DNA of 64,000 nucleotides from Cheiracanthium punctorium (GCA_038373885.1 JAWZYV010019597.1:310001-374000), one strand, 5' to 3'; positions 46,991 to 61,500 are shown, numbered from the stretch's first letter. Made by a program: numbers and translations. The notes: a model not told the origin generated them from the sequence alone.

Positions 46991-47569
46991 GCTTCTAGGA
47001 AAACAGACCTCATGCCGATTCAGTCGACAGATAACGTTAATGTATCGCATTAAGTGTCAACTTAAGATTAATAATCTCCGACGCAAAAATTACGAACTGA
47101 GCAAAATATTTTCTTAGTTTTATGATTTCTGTTAGCTTGGAATAGCTCTTTGAGATTACCTCAATGATTTCTAATAAATCAAGGATCACAAATATAGATT
47201 GAGGGTTATTAGTTTTCAGAAGCATCCAGCAGTAGATCAGTCTGTTAAACTCGGTTCCCATTACAAGAAGAGCGAACCTGAAACAACACCCCCAGACAGC
47301 ACAGCAAATTTGCATCAAACTTGCCGCAAGCTTGATTTATCAAGTCAATAAACTTGAAAATTTCAAGCGTGTAAGCTTAATGCAAGCTTGAATCAAGTGT
47401 TCTAGTTTACACTTGACCAGCTTGCATTAAGCTTGAATCAAGCTTGACATAGCAAGCTTAATTTCAAGCTTAAAAAAAATTCCTAAATACACGGGGCGCC
47501 GGTCGGCGAAGTCGCCCCACATATTTTATTTTGCCACGCATTTTCGCTGCAATTTCAATTTAATTTTAT

Positions 47570-47645
47570 CTGTTTCCATCAAGTGTCCGCGGCTAGAATA
47601 GAACCCAGCACCTTTGGGATGGGAGGCGAGCGTCATAACCACTCA
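47570..47645 (-). repeat. tRNA-like sequence (SINE head or tRNA pseudogene)
   Basis: Minus strand TTGGCTGAGTGGTTATGACG (A-box) and GCTGGGTTCTATTC (B-box) about 45 bp apart, resembling the Ser/Leu type with an extra arm. Acceptor pairing was not convincing. Confidence 0.5.
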
Positions 47646-48032
47646 GCCAACCTGAGTTGAGCTGATATGACTAAAGTTTGAAGTGACTGTTCAAGCCGTT
47701 TTCTGGCAAGATCTATTTTCCGATATGTTGATCTGTTTCTTTTATTTTTCCATTGCATGCATCAAAATTAAAATAATGTTATGTGTGATTTAGAGACTCT
47801 ACTAATAGGGAAATGAACATAATATAAACTTAACAGCAGCACATGTTTTAAAACTTTCAATATCGCAACACTCATGTTGTGTCGAATGAGACAAACGACT
47901 GATTTTGAAATCAATTTCGTAGTATAATTGTATTTTATTTTGAAGAATTTCCATATTTGTAACTATAGAATCTTTTTCTTTGATCTATGGTCAAGTACAT
48001 TTATGACTGATGATAAATTATTTTGTGGCAGC

Positions 48033-48110
48033 CAGAGCCTGATCATAAGTGGTCGGGGCCTCGGGGCAAGAGGTTATTTTGGGGGCCCTATACTACTATC
48101 ACAAGCATTT
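48033..48110. repeat. End fragment of a hAT-like repeat
   Basis: CCAGAGCCTGATCATAAG then CGGGGCCTCGGGGC. A similar end is at 49337-49400 (CAGGGCCCGATTATGAC, CGGGGCCTGGGAC). Neither shows a matching partner. Confidence 0.4.
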
Positions 48111-48922
48111 TAACTTATTTTTGTTTGCTGTTGCATTTTCCTGACATAAAAATAAAACATTTTTAAAGAATACTAAAATTGAATTAAAATTACCTATTTA
48201 TTTATACTTATTTAGAACAAGACTATGTATTTAAAAGTGATTTTTTTTTTTTATTTTTTTTTTTTTTTTGTCCGTTTGTATTATTAGCGCATCGGTGCGC
48301 AAATTCCAGGAATGGCAATTACGAGGCATGGGAGCAAAGTTTCTCACTCCAAAAATTTTTCTTGATACAACAAAAAGTTCGAAATTTTCTTTTCTTCATC
48401 ACGAAATAAAAAATGTTAACTAATGGATATTTTGTGATAAGCATATATATATGGCCATACCATACGTTTCCAAAAACTCCTAACTTCTTGTTTATTGATC
48501 TATAAGTCTTAACTAACTAAATTGTGTTAATTATATTAAAATTTATTTTAGGACTAATTAATTAGTTAATGGAATTACTAATGTTAATTAGATGTAAATA
48601 AAACTAAAACTCCCCTCGTGTTACACTTCAGAGGGGCTTATCCCATTCATTCCTTCCCCTTGCGTGTTCTAATGTCCAGGTTTTGTGCTATAATAAAATA
48701 AAACACAACTTTTACGAGCTTTATTTAATGTCCAGCGACAGATGGCGCCATCAACGCAAGCTTCCTTTTCAAGCTGTAATCAAGTTGTATTCAAGGTTGA
48801 CAGTTCAAATTGACTTCTCAAGCTTGCTGCAGGCTTAAAATGAATTGAACTGTCAAGATTGTATTAATTACGTCAAATTCAAAGAAATGCCAAGCTTGAT
48901 TTAAGCTTATGTGCTGTCTGGG

Positions 48923-51900
48923 CCGGCTTGGTCAATGCTTGGGAAGGTGAACTCCTCTCTCGATGGAGTCTGTTGTGGACCATGTACACGCTAAAAGGAG
49001 TTGGTGCACGTAAAATCTGTCACAGGTCCAATGTCCTTGTTCAAACGATACCTCTGGAGGTGCCAATTCAGGTGCAAGGCCTCTCATCTAGAATGGGTTC
49101 CGTATTAGGAGACATAGGGGTAACGTTGACCTGTCTACTAGGCGCCCCATAGTGAAAAAAAAAACAACATCTCCGGCCCTCATAGCAGTCAAGCCAACAT
49201 AAGCTATTGACACAGGCCTTTAGAAAGAAAAAAAAATGTTTTGGAAGCGCTTTTTTAAATTACAATTGAGAGTACAGCTGCCTCATCGACGATCAGCAAC
49301 TACGTTTCACAAACTTCTCAATTTTCGTAGCAGCAGGGCCCGATTATGACAAACCGGGGCCTGGGACAGAAGTCTGAATGGGGGCCTCCTACATGTGGTT
49401 ACTGTATCTGACAACTACTTGATGTATTTTTTCTGTGTTCGCATATAAATCTTTGTCATGATTAAATGTACTCAACATGAAATTCTACAAATATTATAAA
49501 TGTCAATGTTTGTACGTGTATGTTTGTTACTCTTTCACACTGAAACGGTGTGACGGATTTGGAATAAAGACAGGTAAAGTCCTGGATTAACATATAGGCT
49601 ACTTTTTAAAACGCGAAAATAAACACTGTTCCTGCAGAAAAACTATCTTTTATCCAAAAAAAAAAAAAGAATACAAGTGAGTTTTTATTTTACAGAGCAG
49701 TCGACAGATGGCATAAATTTTAGAATACGCAGATTTTAATAAATAAAATCATCTTATCGTCTGCTACGCCTGGATACAGAATACACCTGAATAAGTTTTT
49801 CCTTCTGACGTGGATCTATAAGCGGTCTTGGGCCAAGCACACAAATCTGAAATGTACGTTACGTTGCACAAACAAAAAATAAATTTTTGAAACTTTCATT
49901 CAGTTCCAATTGTGCATTTTTCTGCGTATCTTTTCCCCCATTTTATTTCTATTGTATTACATTCAGAAAAAGGATGTTAGAAACATCAATTTTAAATTTG
50001 TTTAATCACACTCATTAATAATGATACACTTTCCTTCGGCCCTGACGTCCTAGTATTTAGAACACATCTTGACACTACTCTATATTCTTCATTTTCAAGA
50101 ATTTTAACACTAAAACCTAGTGTCCTACTAATAATACATGCAAGATTAACAGAACGTTATCATTTTTTGCTCTGTAGACGCTAGAACATCTCCAGCAGAG
50201 AAGATAATGGACGTGTCAAGCTAGCTGAAACCAAAAGTTAAATGCATCTTTTATTAGTTCTCAAAATGTTATTATAAGTATATCCAGCTGTTGGGCCTTA
50301 CAAAGATTTCGGATATGATGGGCTAAATCATGATTGGGAAGAGACAAAAACGACAGAATTGCAAATTGGAAGGTTACACATGCAAAACTACAGCATTTTG
50401 TGGGAAATGTGAAGTATTTTCATGTTTTCACGCATTAAGAAATTGTTTCATATAAAATAACTGTAAAATATTTACTTAATTCATCTTACTTCCTAAATTT
50501 GCTCAGTTATAGACTGTTTGTCCTATTATTAGAACATTTTTTTATTAGTTTAGTAATTGGCTGAATGTTATAATATTTCATATTTAAAATACTTACGTAT
50601 GGTGCAGCATATCTAACCACTCACTCATTTTTTATCTGCTCAATTCAAAATTCAGGGCCGAAGGTATTAATGAATATCATTAATCATTAATATTAAATAA
50701 TTCTATTGGGTAAAGGGGATTCTGGTGTCCTCTCCGGAAACATTTTGAAGACTAGGTTCAAAATGATGTGTTTTGGGGTCCTCCGGGAGCTTAATTGCGA
50801 CTGCAAAAAAAAATTAGCTTACAGTAGAGAAGATATTTGAAGTGATACTAGTATCGAACTTGCCTAACCTGGCATGGGGGAAAAAATTTGGAATTATTTT
50901 CTTCTTTTTATTTATTTTTTGAACACTTTACATCTGAAACATTTGTGCCAGACAAGTCAAGATGCGGCCTGCTGATGGGAGAGCTCGTCTGTCCGCAGGC
51001 AGTTGAACATACTGGCCAGTCCGGCCTTGGACATAAACCTTGAGAATTTTCACAAAAACTTTTTAAAAACTAGAAGCTTGTTGTGGAGGCAATTACAACG
51101 GGCGCTAGAAAAAGCATTTGCCGAAAATATGTCCACACTCACTATATTGAATCTTCGTCCACCTAAAATAAATAACTTCATACTCAATTTTTGCTATATA
51201 CCGAAATTGAATTTCATTCTCTTCTGGAAACATGCAGAAACTTTTCGCATTCGAACGATTTCATTTTGTGGGAAAAGCGGTAAACTTATATCAATGCTTC
51301 ATCCAGAAGAAATCATTTTATTTGTAAAATAAATAAATATATAAATAAGCTAAGTAATCTGGAAAAACTATATAAACGAATTGGAATCGCAATTTTCCTT
51401 CAAACACTGATAATCGTGACTTCAAAGAGACGTAAATGTGAATCGTGACAGCTAATTTTGTCAAGCAAAGGATTTATTTTTTTTCACTCTTGAAAATAAA
51501 ATGGAGCTGAAAATAGCGAAAAAGCGCTTAAAAATGAAGGAATGGGTGGATTTTCAGATTTTTAAAGCAGCGCAGATTGTTTTCTATATTTTGATACATA
51601 ATTATGAAAACTTTCAAGCGGATCGTACAAACGGAAAAGATTTTATTATGTTTTTGTGCTTAATTCTTTTTTTTTTTTAGCTTTTTGAAGGAATGGTGGT
51701 AAAAGTTTTATCTTTGAGTAGTTGAATCGGAATTGTTACAGAGTCAGAGGTCAGCGTAACTATAGTAGAATGCAAGTTAAAAAAATCATGAAGTATCTAT
51801 CCAAAAATTATCAATTGAATAATGCGAATTTTATCTCTTGAGCACACAACTGATTATTATTATTATTATTTATTTATTTTAAAAGCGTTTTAATAAATTG

Positions 51901-52417
51901 TTTTGTTTTGAAACATAAATAAATAAGTAAGTACTTCAAACAGTAATTTAGGGAAATAAATATTCTCCCAGAAATTATTTACTATTATCACTGCTAGATG
52001 GCAGCAGCAAAAAACTTGTTCCTTAAATGAAAACCACGGAGGTACGTCCATGATGAAAACGAAGCTTGGATAATTTAATTTTCATTTCGCCTCCTAGTTC
52101 AATCTCCATGGTCCCAACTTCCAAACGGCAACACCAATTTTCATCAACCAAACAACATTCCAAATTTCTAAATAAACAAATTATGGGTTATTTTCAGACC
52201 TAACCTTAAAATTTATTGAAATGAATCAAACCAATAATAACTGATTTTTTATAAAAGCGAATTCTTGGGATCAAGGTTCACAAGTTAAAATTTTTCTACA
52301 TATACTAGGACTAGTTAATTTGTTTCAATTATCTGTTAAATTGTTCATAATGCTGTATATGCTTTGATCTGTTTTAACTATGGAATTTCAATAAATAAAT
52401 ATCTTTTAGTTGCGGAT
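48923..52417. other. Intergenic stretch between the two genes
   Basis: AT-rich with worn hAT-like ends near 49337 and the MITE at 50653-51029. Possible 5' non-coding exons of the ERG28-like gene could lie here but cannot be seen. Confidence 0.5.
50653..51029. mobile_element. Second, diverged copy of the CCGGACTGGCC hAT MITE
   Basis: Starts CAGGGCCGAAGG and ends TGGCCAGTCCGGCCTTG. Interior shares GCGACTGCAAAAAA and ATTAAT-rich parts with the copy at 31045. No clear target duplication. Confidence 0.65.
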
Positions 52418-52577
52418 ATGTTGCCTCGTTGGATGACTGTAACTCTTCGGTGTTGGATTGCGTTTATCGCCTTTACAAATTTTGGTGCGGCATTCCGATG
52501 CTTCACCGATTATAATTTCGTACATTCAAAATTTTTCGGAATCGAAAACCTGGATACCATCACATACGAGATGAAAG
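52418..52577 (+). CDS. ERG28: ERG28-like, coding exon 1
   Basis: Starts MLPRWMTV, then LRCWIAFIAF and RCFTDYNF. The frame is open back to 52364, but an acceptor (ATCTTTTAG) ends at 52409, so ATG 52418 is preferred and the upstream part is likely intron or 5' UTR. Donor is G|GTGATG. Confidence 0.78.
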
Positions 52578-55500
52578 GTGATGGCTTTTATCTGAAATTT
52601 TTTTTCTAAAGTATTTGAATACTTCGCCTTTTTGAAAATTCACCTTCTTATGTGTTTAAAATTTTAATTCATGTTCGATGTGAAAAAGAATTGTGAAATT
52701 GGTTTACATTGAAACATTCTTATTTGAATTTTAATAAAATTCTAATATGAATTATCTGAATTTGTGTATATTAGTTTATAGTTGTAGTTCTATATTTTAT
52801 TAATAAATAGCGATATATTAGTTATAGTTATTGAGTAAGCCAAATAATGTTGACAGAGCATGAAAAAATTTAATTTATAGTTTGTTAAAGTTGCGTTATT
52901 TTAAACCATGCAATTAAATTGATCCCCTTTTTTTGTATCATTTATCAGAATCATAATATTTGGATTAATTTTACAATTCAGAATATTCTCACCTCATTTT
53001 TCTTAAAACTTGTTAATCATATTTTTTTAGGTGGGCCTTTTCTGGAGCGCATGTATGGTTTCTGGTCACTGATTAATGGAATAGTTCTTTTGTGCTGTTT
53101 CCATTTTATTGAAGATAAAAAGTGAGTTGACTGCACCTCTTCTTTGCTGAATATAAAATAACTGAAAAGCAGGATAAAATTTCAGTTTTAACAGGGAGGG
53201 GGTTTCAACTTTTATATTTCACTGTAGTAGTTAGTGCCGGCCATGGCAGCCAAAAAAGACTGTACCCTCTCTTGCTACGAACAACACCGACCACTTCGTT
53301 TGTATGCTTAAAATTTCTGTAGAATGATCACATGTGTCATAGTGGTTTCTACCATAAGGGTTCATCATGCAAATACAAAAAAACTCTCATATAGATGTTG
53401 GTTCTAACGACAGTGACTCAAAGTATATAGTTTAGTGTCTCAAGTTCAGGCAGGAAAAAATGGTTAGAATTTTTTTTTTGTTGTTGTTAAAGTAATAAAG
53501 CCAAGCTGTTAAATTTATGTTAATTAAACTATGGATATATATTATATCACATAACAGATTGAAAATTTAGCTCTCAGATTTTAAACTGCAGTTTAATTTT
53601 TATGCATTTTTAAAAAGAAGATTATTGCATTCTTCTTGCATTTATTCTTAACAAAAGCTACAATGCATATAAAATTGAATAAAAACTGGATTTTTTTTTT
53701 TTTTTTGTATGCCATATCATAAGCTATAAATGTGTGACTTACAGAACTTAACACTAGAATCGCGGTGTTTCAGATATACCTAAAATCGCAGGCTGGGTCA
53801 AATAGACCCAGCTTGTAGAATTCATGTTGCAATGCAACAATAATGTTATATTTCAACGGTAATGACATTAGTTCAATCTTAACATTTGTATTAAGTTTAA
53901 TATTACATTAAAAGTACAAAAATATTGTTGCTATTATTTTTATTAGAACCGCGTCGCTTGAGATAGGTATACCTAAAACCACAGTATGGGTCAAATTGAC
54001 CCGACTTGTAAAATTCCCGTTGCTATGAAAATGTCATAATGGCCATTATACCATTTATTATGTCATTGCCATTCATTTTATGAATGATAATGACATTTAT
54101 TTAATTTGAATTTCGGATTCCAGACTTGTGGGAAGTTTCGGGTCAAAATGACCATTCCGCGATATCAGGTATACATATTAAAAACAAAAAACAGATAAAA
54201 ATTACGAGCTTAAATATTTTACAGATAACATAATAACATAAAGTTAGGAAAAGCCACAATTTTTTTTAAAATTTCAGTTCATAACTTTTTGAAAAAAATG
54301 GAATCAAATCTGCTTTTAAGTCAAAATGACTCATCCTGCGGTTCTAGTGTTAAACATGATTTTATTTACCTTGGCAATGCAATTCTGATGTATGATGAAG
54401 ATCAATTGCTTGTAGTTGTTTTAATTAGGATGCACATAAAAGTTTCAAGGAAAGAGGCTAACAAGGAGAGGGCGCGACCTTGGACTTACGGATTTGAATG
54501 AAATTTGGTACAAATATAGCTCACAAGACATACAATCACTGATGCAAATTTTAGGACACAACTCTCAGGCATTCTCAGGAAATCACGCTCCGAACATTCG
54601 AAAATCAGCTTACGCAGCTTAAATACTTTTTTGATAAAATCAGCAAGGACCAACCGTGGCGTAGAGTGCATAATTGCTGGCCTGGAGAACAAACAGTAGA
54701 TAGCAAGTTCGATTCCAGCTGCTGCTGGATTTGTTTTGAATGTTTCTTTTCTTCATTTTAATATCCAATTTAATTAAATAGTAAAATTAATTTTATGGTC
54801 ACAGCTTGCATTATTGAAATTATTAATATAATAAGTACTTTTTCTCCTATGTGGTATTTACAAATAGCATAGCAATTTAATAATCAAAAAATAATAAAAA
54901 TAAACAATTTAATCCTAGAGAATATTTCATCAAGGAACAGATGCTTGGAGCATGCAAACATATCTAATTTTGTGAATGGTTGTATTACGAATTATGTACC
55001 TTCAAAGAGAGGTCGTATAAAATAGGTGTTGCACAGCTGTCTATCTAATGGTTTGGAGTAAAGGGCGGTTTTCTCCGAATGTAACGCGTTAGAGCCCCTC
55101 GTGAATTAAATTGGATGTACTTATTTGTAAATCACAAACATTTTATTTTAAATATAATTATTTGTCCTGAAGATAATCGTAAAATCTTTAACGGTTAACA
55201 TCCGGTCAAATAAATTATTAATATTATGTATCTGTTTCTCATTTATTTCTTTCTTTCTGCCATGTAATATTTTATACGACTTCTCTTTGAAGGAATATAA
55301 TTTGTAATACAAAATTAGATATCTTTGCATGTTCCAAGCATCTGTTCCTTGATGAAGCATTCTCTAGGATAAAATTGTTTATTTTTATTATTTTTTGCTT
55401 ATTAAATTGCTATACTATTTGTAAATACCACACAGGGGGAAAAAATACCTATTATATTAATAATTTATATGAAATCGATTCAACTATGCAAACTCTGGTG

Positions 55501-58500
55501 ATAAAATTTATTTTATTTTATTATTTAATTAAATTGGATATTAAAATGTACAGAAGAAACATATCCAGCGGCAGCTGGAATCGAACACGCAATCTACGGC
55601 TCTCCAGACCAGCGATTATATGCTCTACGCCACGGCCGGTCCCCTTTGTTTTTCACCAAAAAAGTATTTAAGCTGTATATGCTGAATTTCGAATGTTCAT
55701 AGTGTGATTTCCTGAGAATGCCTGAGATTTGCGTCCTAAAATTTGCATCAGTGATTGTATGTCTTGTGAGTTATATTTGTACCAAATTTCATTCGAATCG
55801 GTGAGTCCAAGGTCGCACCCTCTCCTTGTAAGCTGTATGATTTATAAACAGAAGCTAAAAATAAAAATAAAATTTATTTCTCTCCCTTTTATTATATAAT
55901 AAAATTTTTATGATTTATTGCTGTTATGTATTGATAAATACTATAAAATTATATTGATATAATGTTAAACAAAAAAAAAAAAAAAACAAAAACAAAAAAA
56001 AATACTCCCAGAATTTAGTATTTTACTATTATTTAATAAGTACATTAGTTAACACTGTGGCTTGAATTGAGAAACTTTTGCAAAGTCCTACACCTTGTAT
56101 ATTCAACTATATTATCCTCTTTTTTGGAATCGACAAAGCAAGTGTTTTATTACAGGCTAAGGAAAGGAGTTGTTCATTAGAATTAAATAGGTCTGTAGGA
56201 CTTTAGCCTTCAAAGATCTTTGAGTCCCTCCAATGATCCACTCAATTGTATATGGCTACTTGCACAAATTTTGAAAATAATGCCACTTATATGCCTTGCA
56301 AAATTATATTTTGTTAAAAAAAGTGTTTAAAATACTTATTGGCTTTGTGAATCTGTTACCAGAATCTGCACTGTCTTAATACCAAAAAAAAATTTTTTTT
56401 TTTTTGCATTAGATAAAGGAATGCATAAAAAAGCATAAATGTAATTCATAGGAAGACTGTAAGATATTTTTAATAAAATCATTGAGAAAAAGGAAAATAA
56501 GGCAAACATTATGTGTAATTAATTCCAATTTGAAAAATAATTTACTGAATTTTTTGTTTTTAAGTCGCATGTTATTCTAATTCTAACACATTTTCTGAGA
56601 AAAATGAAAAAAAAAAATAGCAGTCGTCTTATAATTGTATTGAAAATTTTCTAATGGTGAAATGCATTTATTGAGATAAAAAATACCAGGATATAGACAT
56701 TCATAACTTTGAGTTTATAATTTTATTCCGATTTTACATAATGTTATTTTTTAATATATTTTCTTATTTTAACTATTTCCACCATTTTATTTATGAGTCG
56801 TACTACATTTAGAAGTATTTTTATGGATATTCATCATTATTTTATCGGTGTAAAGCTAATAATATTATTTAATAATATTTATTATTAAATAATATTTATG
56901 TTATGTATGATTTGAACAAATTCAAAGTTTTCAAAGTATAATTTTCTTTGAGAGTTAACATTACTGTAGAATGTATGCAATAAAAATATGATTACATATT
57001 TTATATGAATGTGGATGCATGGTTGAAGCTCTCATCTCTTCCATTGATTTTGAATGCTAATGTGTTTGACCATACTTTTCCCTATTGTTTACCTAGCAAT
57101 GCTCCAAAATCAGAAATAAACACTTTAATTTTCCCTCTAGGTTTATATGAAGAATTTATACAGATTAATTTTAAGGTGCAAAATAATAATATTTTTCTTC
57201 TCCTATTTCTCTTAGGATTATTGGTCTAGCAATATGTGTGATTCTGCTCTATCTGATATTTTTTAGTCTTGAAGGATTTTTGTACAAAACAGTCATTATA
57301 CATGGTCCCACAGTTTATCCTTTTGTTTTGAGTGGTAAGTAAAATGTCATAATGTTAAAGCATCTTTTAAAATCGTATAGGAAAGAAAATCTAGAAAGTG
57401 CTTCTAGTCAAGATTGAGCAAACATTAAAAGAAATTCTGCACCTATATATCTTTGTATGGATTTTTTAAAAATTCTTTCTTGGTTATTTCTTGTTATTGC
57501 TTTTTAATAGTTAGATTTACATATATATATAATATATGGATTGTGCGTGTTCTTCTACATGTATGAAAATGAATATTGGTATGTATATATGTATGCATAG
57601 GCACACCCACGGGGGGGGGGGTGCTATGGGGCTCAAGCCCCCCTAAAGGTGGAAAGTTTGAAATGAAAAACTTTAAAAAATGAAAATTGTCACTAATGAA
57701 TTATTACTATTATTATTATTTATTGTCTTCAAATTATTTCTAAAATATTTTTTACCTAAAAAGATGTCAGTTTTTAAAAAAATACTTACAGAGAGTTTAT
57801 GAAACACTGTTAAAGTCAGTTACAATATCACTGAAAAGATCAAATAATTTTTTATGACTCTATAATGAGTTTTTGCTTGTGGGCTTGTGTTGTATGGGCA
57901 AATCAAGTGGTACAGAATATTTTGACGTTATAAGAGGGTTGTAACTATTATCGATCTCACTATAACCGAGTTCAGCAGTATTTTCAGCTCAGCCCCCCCC
58001 TAAACTAAAATCCTGGGTGCGCCACTGTATGTATGTGTGTGTATATTATGTTGAAAAATTCCAACACTGACCAATCAACATGAAATTTGTACACCAAAGT
58101 CTTTTATCATGGAGAAGGTTTTAATGCTATCCATTTTCCTCTAACTCACCACTAGGTAGGGCTGCAGAATCTCGAATTCTATACCATTCAACATATCACA
58201 ATGAAAATTGGTATACACGGATATTCAGATGTAAAGAATCTTTTTACGCTGTCCATTTTGCTATGACTTGCCGCTAGGTGGTGCTACAGCACATCAACTT
58301 CTATACCGTTCAGCTGATCACCATAAAAATTGGTATTCATACACATTTGAACATGTAGAATGTTTTCTTACCATTCATTTGGCTGTAATATTTAGGTATT
58401 TTTTTTATGAGGCCTAAGCTTTAGGAACAACTTCAATTTTCATTTAAATATTGAATTTAACAATTTAAGTAGCAAAATGAATTTTATGCAACTAGTGTGT

Positions 58501-61500
58501 TAAAAATATAAAATGAAATTAGTTATTTATTTAAGTGCTAATCCCAAGTGAGATAGGTATTAGTTTTAAGTAACAAGTGTAAAGTTGCATTAGGAGTACA
58601 GTAATGGTTATAAGCTGTTTTGCAAAAGTTTATAACCCAAAATGTTTGTGATATATTATATCACAAACATTTACAAAAGTGCCATGATCGTCGCAGAAAC
58701 AGAGCGCATTTTTGACATCAAAATGTACACTGTGCATTGAATATTTCATATTTTAAGGCATCAAGAATATTTTAAGACTGTTAGGTAAAACTTCAGAAGG
58801 TCCTCAGCAACATGAATGTGCTAAAGCACCGTTCATGCTTACGAACTGCACGAGAAAATAAAACAGTTGTCCAAATCTTGCCGTGTTATTTTTGAGGTAA
58901 TAGTACTTTAATGGAAAACTAAAAAGCAGTCCTGTATGATGCAGAGATATTGTGTTTTGAAAGTGAAGAGTTTCTCCTGTATACTGTTAAGTTCTTCTTT
59001 TGATAGCAGGTGACAGTGAAATGGCTTTTTATCATTGTTGCAATGATCTCAGTTTTCGTAATAATGCAAACTTTACTTCACCAGGCATGAAAGTTTTCAG
59101 TCTTTTGACTGAATTCAGTTTTTTTCAGCATCATTGATGCATTTGAGATTTAGTATTTAAATTAGGTTAATGAATTTAGTTATACTGAATACAGTGTTAT
59201 AATGAATATAGTTAATTTAATAATAATGAATACATATAAAAGAATAACAGGTAATGTGTTAAATGCATAATAATTTATTTGTTCTGTATGATCCTCAGCA
59301 AAGTTCAGTCTTTTTAGCTGTTTCGTGCTTTCATGCCTGCTTCACGAGACAAATAATTTTGCCTTTTTAAGAGACTCCACATTATTGGATTTAATTCGAA
59401 TTACACAAGTAAGAAAAATGTTCATTTTCAACCATGCAAAAAAAACGGACACGCAGCTAGTATTTTATAAAATTTACGAACATGTATATTCAGTATCTTG
59501 TGACAACCTTTCTTAATTTGTTATTAATGTCTTTTGTAATGAAAACCCATTCTTGTTTATCTTTTTTAAATTCTGAATTAACTACTTAAAAGTGCAGGGA
59601 AAGAAATTTAGATGTTAATCTTCTAGGATACCTTTAGGTCCACAAAGCAAATATACTGGTCAGGAAAAACCTGGAAAAGTCAGGGAAAATTGCAAATTTT
59701 GGCCCAAAAACTGGAAAATCATATACAGTAGAAGATCGATATACCGCAATTCTATAAACCGCAATTCTCCATAAACCGCATTAACTCTGCGGATGTAAAC
59801 AGAGACAATCACAATTAAGAAATTTCTACAATCTGCTTTTTTTTTTTTTTTTTAATTGCTTTCCTAGGGAATTAATTTTGAGACATTAGATAAATCCCAC
59901 AACATGCCAAGCTTAAAATAAACAATTATTCTCCCATGCATGCATTATGCATTATCAGCATAACAGCTGGCCGGGCGGGTCGAAGAGGAAGGAATGTTTA
60001 CTTTAATAAAACCACGAACCTCTCCCTTTTTCCCTCCTCTACCATTGACTTCCCAAACAGACATTTATTTATTTAGTTATATTTCTCTTTGTAAATTGAT
60101 TTGTTTTATATTAAATCATATGCCGTTACTTGGCTTCCTAAATCATACGCATAGCATCACCAAAAGTTTTTTTTTTAATGTGTGTGGGTGGGAGAATGCA
60201 CATAGCATATTCTAAAGTAAAAATAGCCATGTTTCTTTAAGTTTGGCAAGAAGAAAGGTTTTAAAATGAATGGTTACAAAGTTGGGGGGGGGGGGGGTAG
60301 CACACGCCCCCTGCCCGACGATATGCTTATGTCTCAATATTGACAGTAAAATACTTTTAAAAAGTCTATGAGAAGTAGGGGAGTTTTCTCAATGTAACAC
60401 TATTTTAAAACTGAATTTTGGAACTGGATTTAAGCCATCTTTAGTTAAAATGAAAACTGCTGAACTAATGCATTGTGCACAAAATGGAAAGTTTTGCATT
60501 GTGCACAAAACTAATGCATTGTGTGCTGAACTAATGCATTGTGCACAAAATGGAAAGTTTGCAAACCTGCATTAAGAAAACATTTTGAATATTTGGTAAT
60601 GGATGATAAGTCACAAATTGTTAATCATTTGACCAGTGCTGAAATATTTTCCTCTGTTTCAAAACAAGAGGAAAACAATTCTGAAACAGAATTAAATGCT
60701 GGAGAGAAAGTTGAAAAACTTTCAGAATCTGAAGAAATTTCCATAAGAGATGAATATTTTAAATTCCTAGAAACACAAGACTGCGTAACCAAAGTAAAAT
60801 TACTACCTGTTCAAAGGCTGCAAGAAAAGTTATTTGTTGAGAGATTGCAAATTCTAAAACAAATCAAAATTAATATATTGTTTAACAAATAAACTTTAAT
60901 GCTTTTGGTAATTTCAATTTATTTATTTTTTCTGTAAATAAATAAATTCCATTTTTTTGTTTTTTAAAGTAGTATTTGTGTTTAAAAAAAGTTTTAAGCA
61001 TTATATTTATGTGTTCTAGCTATATTTTAATATGTTTACTAGGGAAGTTTAATGATATAAGTGAATGATCCATATAACGCAAAATTCTATATAATGCAAA
61101 ACCTTGTGTTTCGAGGTTTGCATTATAAAGATCTTCTACTGTAATTTGGACTGGAAAATCAGTGCTTGTAAACAAACAACGTCATACCTTACTTTGGGAA
61201 GCTAAAAATATTAAAGAACGTATGCAAAGTTGACGTCATAAACATAAAAAATAGTCTGGATTTTTATCACATGATGGTCTGGAAAAGTCAGGGAATTTTT
61301 TTTCAGAAATTGAGTGGCAATCCTGCAGAAAGTTTCTCTCAGAAAAAGAGGATTTGATAAGGGTTAAAGGAAGAAAGGACAGAGACGGAAGAAGAAAGAG
61401 ACTTTATTAAGCATTATTAATTAGATAATGTACTGTTAAATTCATTTCTCAAGTACCATACTTCAACTTAAATTTTAATATCCCTTTGTTATTTTTGCAG

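Larger units (their letters stand above)
47291..48922. mobile_element. DNA element with CAAGCTTG-rich subterminal regions
   Basis: 1632 bp with the identical terminal repeat CCCAGACAGCACA in inverse orientation. The first about 180 bp and last about 160 bp are packed with CAAG/CTTG and AAGCTT motifs. The interior has no coding frame. It contains a tRNA-like stretch (47570-47640) and a T-run. No target duplication was evident, so the superfamily is not assigned. Confidence 0.7.
54457..55833. repeat. Large inverted repeat with tRNA-like segments in both arms
   Basis: Arms about 54457-55022 and 55268-55833 are inverse copies, diverged by roughly 10-15% by eye, ending AACAAGGAGAGGGCGCGACC / GGTCGCACCCTCTCCTTGT. 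Each arm holds a tRNA-like block with B-box GTTCGATTCCAGC. The 245-bp loop includes a SINE 3' fragment (55036-55110). Located in intron 2 of the ERG28-like gene. Confidence 0.8.
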
